Assembly (NCBI GenBank): GCA_023299895.1
Contig: JALZWI010000250.1
Span: forward strand, 1-12,175
Length of the DNA: 12,175 bases
Reading direction: 5' to 3'
Origin: Arenicella sp.
GTDB taxonomy: Bacteria; Pseudomonadota; Gammaproteobacteria; Arenicellales; Arenicellaceae
A model generated the notes under the pieces. The model was not told where the DNA came from and did not search any database. It worked only from the letters and a program-made list of their open reading frames with translations. The first letter of the stretch is position 1. Each line of letters starts with the position of its first letter. The position numbers and the translations under genes are program-made. Shown one piece after another: positions 8,066-12,175 of the stretch.

Positions 8066-8920
8066 TTAGTCAGCAGCTAACTGTTTGATTTGTTCGATGA
8101 CTAAATTAGTTTGTCGCCATGGTAAGAAGTGACCTTCCTCATCGAGTTCAATTATTGAGACTTGTTTAAAGTTAGAGGGCCACTGCCTTGATACAAATTC
8201 TGTGTTTTTAGGTGAGACGAGCGTGTCCTTCATTCCTTGTATGATAATTACATCGTTATTAAGTTGAGTGGCGTTGATTTGTTTGTCCATCTTTAGCAGT
8301 TCACTTCTTAAAGGCATAATTTCATTGTTCGAAGCTCTTAATTTTTCTGAAATTAACCACTTAATTAAATAGTTATTAGCAACATGGTTATACCACCTCG
8401 GTTTGCCTAATTTTGGATCTAGTGTGCCTGCCAATAATAATAATGCACGAACAGAATTCGGCGACTTTAGAGCAAGTTCGGGTGCTATTGATGCACCAAG
8501 AGAGTGACCTACGATAATCCATTTTTTATTTGGGTAATGCTGCATTATTAGCTGGATTGCATTAGCTTGATTATCAAAGCTGAACCTACTCTGTTCGCTT
8601 GATAAGCCCCAGCCAAGACGATCGACCGACACCATGAAAAATTGCCTCTGTAATTCTTTATTATTTAAATAGCCAGCAAAAGCTGACCAACTTCCCGGTG
8701 TGCCATGAATAAATAATATACCCTGGTTTTTTACGTCACCAGAATGTCCATAGTGCATTGTGTAGTCATCATTACTGATTGAATTAAAACTGATGTCTTC
8801 TATATGAATGTCGCGTTTAGCAGGTCCACCACAGCTCATGCAGCTAAGGCAGATAACAAAGAATAGTATGTAGCGAAGGCTACAGTTTTGTAAGAATGAT
8901 TGGGTTGACATAGGCGCCAT
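8066..8920 (-). CDS. Exported alpha/beta hydrolase, possible lipoprotein
   Basis: Serine-hydrolase-fold protein of 284 residues; the substrate cannot be told from sequence. Catalytic signatures are the oxyanion-region motif FIHGTPGS (about 70-77), the nucleophile elbow GHSLG with Ser140, a likely acid Asp232 in GMKDTLVSP and the catalytic His264 in DEEGHFLPW. An N-terminal hydrophobic segment (about 16-28) ends in a cysteine cluster, C24, C27 and C30, the last followed by GG. This looks like a signal peptide with Cys30 or Cys27 as lipidation site, but the lipobox is not canonical (Cys at -3). The start overlaps the upstream LytM-like gene by 41 bases, or by 32 if the second Met (8909-8911) is used; neither has a clear Shine-Dalgarno. 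This is the last gene of the minus-strand xseA cluster. Esterase, lipase or haloperoxidase-like activity are all possible. Confidence 0.85.
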   Translation of the reverse strand: MAPMSTQSFLQNCSLRYILFFVICLSCMSCGGPAKRDIHIEDISFNSISNDDYTMHYGHSGDVKNQGILFIHGTPGSWSAFAGYLNNKELQRQFFMVSVDRLGWGLSSEQSRFSFDNQANAIQLIMQHYPNKKWIIVGHSLGASIAPELALKSPNSVRALLLLAGTLDPKLGKPRWYNHVANNYLIKWLISEKLRASNNEIMPLRSELLKMDKQINATQLNNDVIIIQGMKDTLVSPKNTEFVSRQWPSNFKQVSIIELDEEGHFLPWRQTNLVIEQIKQLAAD

Positions 8921-9698
8921 TAAGTACAGTTTGCCAAATTAGTGTGCGTGGTTGAGAATTAGTATTACTGTCGGAGTATACTTTCCCTAAGACCGCCCCA
9001 GCCTGAACACCATTACCTACTTTGATAGTTAAATCTGTTACGCCCGAAAGTACGCTGTATAGACCTCGACCGTGATCTAGAAATAAGATGCAATTCTTTT
9101 TATTGTTGTATTCATTGGGATCACTTTCGATGATGTGAGAGACAATTGCATCCTGAGGAGACGTTACTGGGATTACTTCGGTCGTTGTCAGTGAAATAAA
9201 ATTTCGTGCATCAACATTGTCAGTTAAGGGGTTTGTATTAATGTGGCCAAAATAATCTGCCCATTGTCCTGATGCTGGATAACTTAATGGCAGTGCGGGC
9301 TGATTAGTGTTGTTGAAACTGATATCGCTAAAAATATCGTGATACAACGCGCTAACTTGGGTGTCAGTAGCAGAGTTGATAAAGCGCGCAATTTTGTGTC
9401 CAACCTCGAATTTTTCACTGTATGCATTGCTGTCTTCGGATTGGCGTTTAATATAAAGTAAATATTCGCCAGGTATTGTTGTTAAATCGATTCCAACTAA
9501 CACTCGCCAGCTCGTGCCTTGATCTAAAACTGTTACATCTTTTGTTCCATATTTAACATCAGGTAAATTGGTGCTCTGTTTAGCGATTTCCAAGTCGATA
9601 ATTCCGCCGGGATGGTTATCGTATTGTGCCATAAGTTGCGAAGGCGAAGCCGAGCTGGCTAAGATGAAAAACGATATAAAACCCCTGAAATAATGCAT
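8880..9698 (-). CDS. Secreted M23/LytM-domain protein lacking the zinc ligands (predicted inactive)
   Basis: Predicted periplasmic protein of 272 residues with a signal peptide at about 1-24 (hydrophobic FISFFILA, possible cleavage after LMA). Residues about 30-86 resemble the N-terminal beta domain found in M23 peptidases encoded beside xseA (the Peptidase_M23_N type; named from memory). Residues about 150-270 keep the LytM scaffold: PVTSPQDAIV, NCILFLDHGRGLYSVLSGV, IKVGNGVQAGAVLGKV and the final GAYVNP. The metal and catalytic positions are replaced. By alignment HxxxD becomes R165-xxx-S169, the histidine of Y-x-H-L becomes V216, and HxH becomes T252-x-I254. It should not cleave peptidoglycan and may act as a scaffold or amidase activator, as EnvC and NlpD do; that role is inference. 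It starts 3 bases after the xseA stop and its end overlaps the hydrolase gene. Confidence 0.85.
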   Translation of the reverse strand: MHYFRGFISFFILASSASPSQLMAQYDNHPGGIIDLEIAKQSTNLPDVKYGTKDVTVLDQGTSWRVLVGIDLTTIPGEYLLYIKRQSEDSNAYSEKFEVGHKIARFINSATDTQVSALYHDIFSDISFNNTNQPALPLSYPASGQWADYFGHINTNPLTDNVDARNFISLTTTEVIPVTSPQDAIVSHIIESDPNEYNNKKNCILFLDHGRGLYSVLSGVTDLTIKVGNGVQAGAVLGKVYSDSNTNSQPRTLIWQTVLNGAYVNPIILTKL

Positions 9699-9701
9699 AG
9701 A

Positions 9702-11045
9702 TTAACTGTCGCTACTCATAATAATTGCGTCTACCGTGCATTGTAATGTGCCGGACTTTAATTGGACCTCAATTGGCTCTTGAGTCGCTAGTTGAGCTGT
9801 ATCGCGTATGATTACATTGTCTTGGTTGCGGGTAATTGAAAAGCCTCTATCAAGAGTCGCTAAAGGACTAACAGCATGTAATGTTTGGCTAAAGGCGATG
9901 AAATGTTGTTCAGAAGATTTAAGTTTTTGTCGTTGAGCAAGTAATAGTCGGTTAATCAAGGTTTGATTTGTCTGTTGTAAGCGGCTAATTTTTTTGTTGG
10001 GTGATTGAGCGATTAGACGATGCTGAAACTGCCCCGATTTAGCGATCCGTTGTTTTAAATTAAGTCGAACTGTACGCATTAGGGTGTCATTTTTTGCAAC
10101 TAAGCGTTCTCGCTTTAACGCTAACTGACGTTGCGGGTGTACTAATTGTCGAAAACTGCGATCAACATTTTGAGCATGATGTTGTATGTATCGATTACTA
10201 CTGTTGGATAAACGAAACCATAAGCTGTTTAATTGATTTAATAGTTGATTACTGTCGGGACTTAATATTTCAGCAGCGGCGGTAGGCGTTGGAGTCCGTT
10301 GATCAGCAACTAAGTCAGCAATCGTGATATCTACTTCATGGCCAACACCGCTCACAATTGGAATGGGGCAATTGTATATTTCATTTGCTAAGCCCTCATC
10401 GTTATAACACCAAAGATCTTCTAATGAGCCACCGCCACGAGTCAAAATTAACACATCACATTGTTGGTGTTGGCATGCATTTTTAATGGCTTGGATAATA
10501 GAATTAGCAGCAGTGTCCCCTTGGACAACCGTAGGGTATATCGTAACAGGTATGCCAGGGCAGCGCCGTTTTAAGGTACTTATGACATCGGTAATTGCGG
10601 CTCCAGACGGCGAAGTAACAATGCCGATTCGTTGAGCAAAACTAGGCAATGGTCGTTTGTGCGTCGCGTCAAATAGACCTTGAGAATTAAGTTTGGTTTT
10701 AAGTTCTTCAAAGCGCCGTTGCAATAAGCCTTCACCAGACTCTTCAATGTGCTGGACAATGCATTGTAAGTCCCCACGCGCTGTATAAACCGATATTTTA
10801 GCTCGCACACGAACGAGGTCGCCTGTTTTGGGTTTATAGCGGTTGATGCTCGCACGGTTGCGAAACATCGCACAGCGTAATTGCGATTGTTCATCTTTTA
10901 ATGAGAAATACAAATGTCCAGAAGCGGGCGTGCTTAACGAAGATAACTCACCCTCAATCCATATTTCTGGATAGCTGACCTCCATTAAACGACGCATCTC
11001 ATTCAATAAGTCGCTGACTTGGTAGATGGATTTGGACTGGCTCAT
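9702..11045 (-). CDS. xseA: Exodeoxyribonuclease VII large subunit
   Basis: Large subunit of exonuclease VII, which with several copies of XseB degrades single-stranded DNA from both ends to short oligonucleotides. The 447 residues compare with 456 in E. coli. An N-terminal OB-fold DNA-binding domain covers about 6-100 (IYQVSDLLNEMRRLMEVSYP, then SGHLYFSLKDEQSQLRCAMF). The catalytic domain holds GIVTSPSGAAITDV, RGGGSLEDLW at 203-212 and SGVGHEVDITIADLVADQRT followed by PTPTAAAE. A long coiled-coil region follows (about 265-390), then a short C-terminal segment with LDRGFSITR. The ATG (complement of 11043-11045) has an A-rich leader and no clear Shine-Dalgarno. xseB is not in the window. The gene leads a tight cluster with the two envelope-protein genes downstream and probably shares their transcript. 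Confidence 0.97.
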   Translation of the reverse strand: MSQSKSIYQVSDLLNEMRRLMEVSYPEIWIEGELSSLSTPASGHLYFSLKDEQSQLRCAMFRNRASINRYKPKTGDLVRVRAKISVYTARGDLQCIVQHIEESGEGLLQRRFEELKTKLNSQGLFDATHKRPLPSFAQRIGIVTSPSGAAITDVISTLKRRCPGIPVTIYPTVVQGDTAANSIIQAIKNACQHQQCDVLILTRGGGSLEDLWCYNDEGLANEIYNCPIPIVSGVGHEVDITIADLVADQRTPTPTAAAEILSPDSNQLLNQLNSLWFRLSNSSNRYIQHHAQNVDRSFRQLVHPQRQLALKRERLVAKNDTLMRTVRLNLKQRIAKSGQFQHRLIAQSPNKKISRLQQTNQTLINRLLLAQRQKLKSSEQHFIAFSQTLHAVSPLATLDRGFSITRNQDNVIIRDTAQLATQEPIEVQLKSGTLQCTVDAIIMSSDS

Positions 11046-11092
11046 AAAGTTTGTTTTTTTTAATTCAAGTTACTAAGACTAAGATAGGCCAG

Positions 11093-11122
11093 ATGATAGT
11101 ACAAAACAGCTTGAGCGTACAA
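11093..11122 (-). promoter_or_regulatory. Candidate xseA promoter within the repeat region
   Basis: On the minus strand TTGTAC (complement of 11117-11122) and TATCAT (complement of 11093-11098, 5 of 6 matches to the -10 consensus) are 18 bases apart and lie about 50 bases upstream of the xseA ATG. The -35 match is weak, so this is a suggestion only. If real, the tandem repeat would overlap the polymerase-binding site. Confidence 0.2.
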
Positions 11123-11150
11123 AAAATAGCTTGAGTGTAAAAAAATATGT
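11099..11150. repeat. Short tandem repeat between xseA and ffs
   Basis: Two and a half imperfect units: GTACAAAACAGCTTGAGC (11099-11116), GTACAAAAAATAGCTTGAGT (11117-11136) and the partial GTAAAAAAATATGT (11137-11150). The spacing is about 20 bases, near two helical turns. The AGCTTGAGC core recurs in inverted orientation at 11157-11165 and 11373-11381. Measured core to core the two full units match at about 16 of 20 positions. Confidence 0.65.
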
Positions 11151-11192
11151 GATCTTGCTCAAGCTTAAGTAGGAGAATCGTTCTATGTTAGT

Positions 11193-11198
11193 TATAAT
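11193..11198 (+). promoter_or_regulatory. -10 box of the ffs promoter
   Basis: A perfect TATAAT ends six bases before G11205, the base where the SRP RNA helix begins, which is the expected distance to a transcription start. No TTGACA-like element is seen 16-18 bases upstream, so the promoter may depend on an activator or on upstream A-tracts such as those in the 11099-11150 repeat. Confidence 0.6.
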
Positions 11199-11204
11199 CG
11201 CACT

Positions 11205-11314
11205 GCGATGGCGGTGAGTCTCCACAATGGCGACAGATTGTGAACTCGGTCAGGTCCGGAAGGAAGCAGCCGCAGCAGTTGCGTCGGGTGTTGTGATCAG
11301 GTTCCCGCCATCGT
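11205..11314 (+). ncRNA. ffs: Small (4.5S-type) signal recognition particle RNA
   Basis: RNA core of the signal recognition particle; with Ffh it targets ribosomes making membrane proteins to FtsY and SecYEG. The highly conserved apical domain GGTCAGGTCCGGAAGGAAGC runs from 11248 to 11267 and continues into AGCC, including the GGAA tetraloop at 11258-11261 closed by TCC/GGA and the Ffh-binding internal loops. The ends close perfectly: CGATGGCGG at 11206-11214 pairs with CCGCCATCG at 11305-11313. The ~110-base length matches the 4.5S class without an Alu domain (114 in E. coli). A perfect -10 box sits just upstream and dnaX lies downstream. The exact ends are inferred from the helix and may be off by a few bases. 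Confidence 0.96.
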
Positions 11315-11330
11315 TTCTTCATTCTATAAC

Positions 11331-11347
11331 GAGCGCATTTAGCGCTC
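11331..11347 (+). terminator. GC-rich hairpin downstream of ffs
   Basis: GAGCGC (11331-11336) and GCGCTC (11342-11347) form a perfect 6-bp stem with a 5-base ATTTA loop, 17 bases after the SRP RNA helix. Only two T residues follow, so it is a poor intrinsic terminator. It could instead protect the 3' end of an ffs precursor or pause polymerase. No better terminator is seen between ffs and dnaX. Confidence 0.35.
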
Positions 11348-11379
11348 TTGAGCTCAGGACTGTATGCGTTTTGCTCAAG
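11347..11379 (+). repeat. Inverted repeat CTTGAGC / GCTCAAG between ffs and dnaX
   Basis: CTTGAGC at 11347-11353 and GCTCAAG at 11373-11379 are perfect complements separated by 19 bases. The right arm also lies in the 10-base palindrome TCAAGCTTGA (11375-11384). The same heptamer is the core of the repeats upstream of ffs, so ffs is flanked on both sides by copies. Confidence 0.5.
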
Positions 11380-11489
11380 CTTGAAAAACAGGCTGTTCAT
11401 TAATTGTTGATAGCAGTATTATTAATTTAGCGTATTGGCTTAAAAGTAGTTCTAATAAAAATAACTTCTCAGGTTTAATCAGGTATTGA

Positions 11490-12175
11490 ATGGCATATCT
11501 AGCACTTGCACGAAAATGGCGTCCTAAAACTTTTTCTGAAGTTGTTGGTCAAACTCATGTTGTGCAAGCTCTCTCAAATGCTATTGACAGTGGTCGTGTC
11601 CACCATGCCTTTCTATTTACGGGTACCCGCGGTGTTGGTAAAACAACGCTTGCTCGAATTTTTGCTAAATCATTAAACTGCGAAGAAGGCATCAGCGCAG
11701 AACCTTGTCAGCAATGTAATACCTGTCAGTCTATTGATGAAGGTCGTTATGTCGATTTGATCGAAGTTGATGCTGCTTCTCGAACTAAAGTCGATGACAC
11801 TCGTGAATTATTAGAAAACGTTCAGTACGCTCCAACCTCTGGAAAATACAAAGTCTATCTAATCGACGAAGTGCATATGTTGTCTGGGCATAGCTTTAAT
11901 GCCTTGCTCAAAACTTTAGAAGAACCTCCTGAGCACGTGAAATTTCTATTTGCGACGACCGACCCACAGAAATTACCGGTCACGGTTTTGTCACGTTGCC
12001 TGCAGTTTAATTTACGCGCAATGCGACCAGAACAAGTTGAAAATCAGCTGCATAAAATCGTCGCTAGTGAAGGTTTAGAGTTTGATCAAGCCGCTCTGTG
12101 TGCATTGGCGAAAGCGGCTGATGGCAGTATGCGCGATGGTTTAAGTTTACTCGATCAAGCCATTGCACAAGGTGC
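11490..12175 (+). CDS. dnaX: DNA polymerase III subunits tau/gamma (5' part; 3' end outside window)
   Basis: ATPase of the clamp-loader complex of the replisome. The open frame begins at ATG 11490 with AGGT (11481-11484) five bases upstream and runs 228 codons to the window edge. Visible are the AAA+ elements: Walker A GTRGVGKT at 45-52, four zinc-module cysteines C64, C73, C76 and C79 at the same positions as in E. coli, Walker B VYLIDEVHML at 122-131, sensor 1 around FATTDPQKLP, the SRC motif with arginine finger R169, and sensor 2 R215 in GSMRDGLSLLDQA. The tau-specific region and any programmed frameshift that would make gamma lie beyond the window. Location next to ffs is common in gammaproteobacteria. 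Confidence 0.97.
   Translation, partial: MAYLALARKWRPKTFSEVVGQTHVVQALSNAIDSGRVHHAFLFTGTRGVGKTTLARIFAKSLNCEEGISAEPCQQCNTCQSIDEGRYVDLIEVDAASRTKVDDTRELLENVQYAPTSGKYKVYLIDEVHMLSGHSFNALLKTLEEPPEHVKFLFATTDPQKLPVTVLSRCLQFNLRAMRPEQVENQLHKIVASEGLEFDQAALCALAKAADGSMRDGLSLLDQAIAQG

Noticed and set aside
10580..10894. A 104-codon minus-strand frame within xseA
   Set aside because: It is an out-of-frame shadow on the same strand as xseA, whose conserved catalytic motifs occupy this stretch.
11188..11400. A 70-codon minus-strand open frame across the SRP RNA
   Set aside because: It lies antisense to the highly conserved ffs structure, resembles no family and is best explained as chance.
1..12175. Mobile element, CRISPR array, defence island or toxin-antitoxin pair
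   Set aside because: No transposase, integrase, regular spacer repeat or small toxin/antitoxin gene is visible; nearly all sequence belongs to conserved core genes.

Overview
The window is a stretch of conserved housekeeping genes from a moderately AT-rich gammaproteobacterium. Gene order points there directly: ndk, rlmN, a pilW/pilF-type lipoprotein gene, rodZ, hisS, yfgM, bamB and der on the + strand, which is the classic gammaproteobacterial block. The pilF/pilW homologue is the arrangement of type IV pilus-bearing groups (Pseudomonas, Legionella, Methylophaga-like) rather than of Escherichia coli. I cannot name the genus from the sequence alone.

Layout. Positions 1-292 hold the 3' two thirds of ndk, followed closely by rlmN and then the pilW-like gene, which overlaps rlmN by an ATGA. 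rodZ and hisS follow with only 29 bases between them; ispG, which usually sits there, is missing. A 132-base gap with a near-perfect 29-base dyad separates hisS from yfgM-bamB-der. The der stop codon lies one base from the stop of a convergent three-gene minus-strand cluster. Reading from its promoter side, this cluster is xseA, then a secreted M23/LytM-like protein that has lost every zinc ligand, then a signal-peptide-bearing alpha/beta hydrolase that overlaps it by 41 bases. The 159-base region upstream of xseA carries short tandem and inverted repeats. It is followed on the + strand by ffs (the small SRP RNA) and the 5' part of dnaX, which runs off the window.

How the genes fit together. 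Most of the window serves translation and envelope biogenesis: RlmN (rRNA/tRNA methylation), HisS (tRNA charging), Der (50S assembly), SRP RNA and YfgM (membrane targeting and translocon), BamB (outer-membrane protein assembly), RodZ (cell shape) and PilW (type IV pilus secretin assembly). XseA and DnaX belong to DNA metabolism. The two genes behind xseA encode predicted envelope proteins.

I see no mobile element, CRISPR array, tRNA or sign of recent transfer, and no obviously novel multi-gene system. The points most worth a second look are the dead LytM protein and its overlapping hydrolase partner, the dyad after hisS, the repeat cluster around ffs, the absent ispG and the NKxE G4 motif in Der. 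Where an upstream TTG would have given a longer reading frame (rodZ, hisS, bamB), I moved the start to the downstream ATG.
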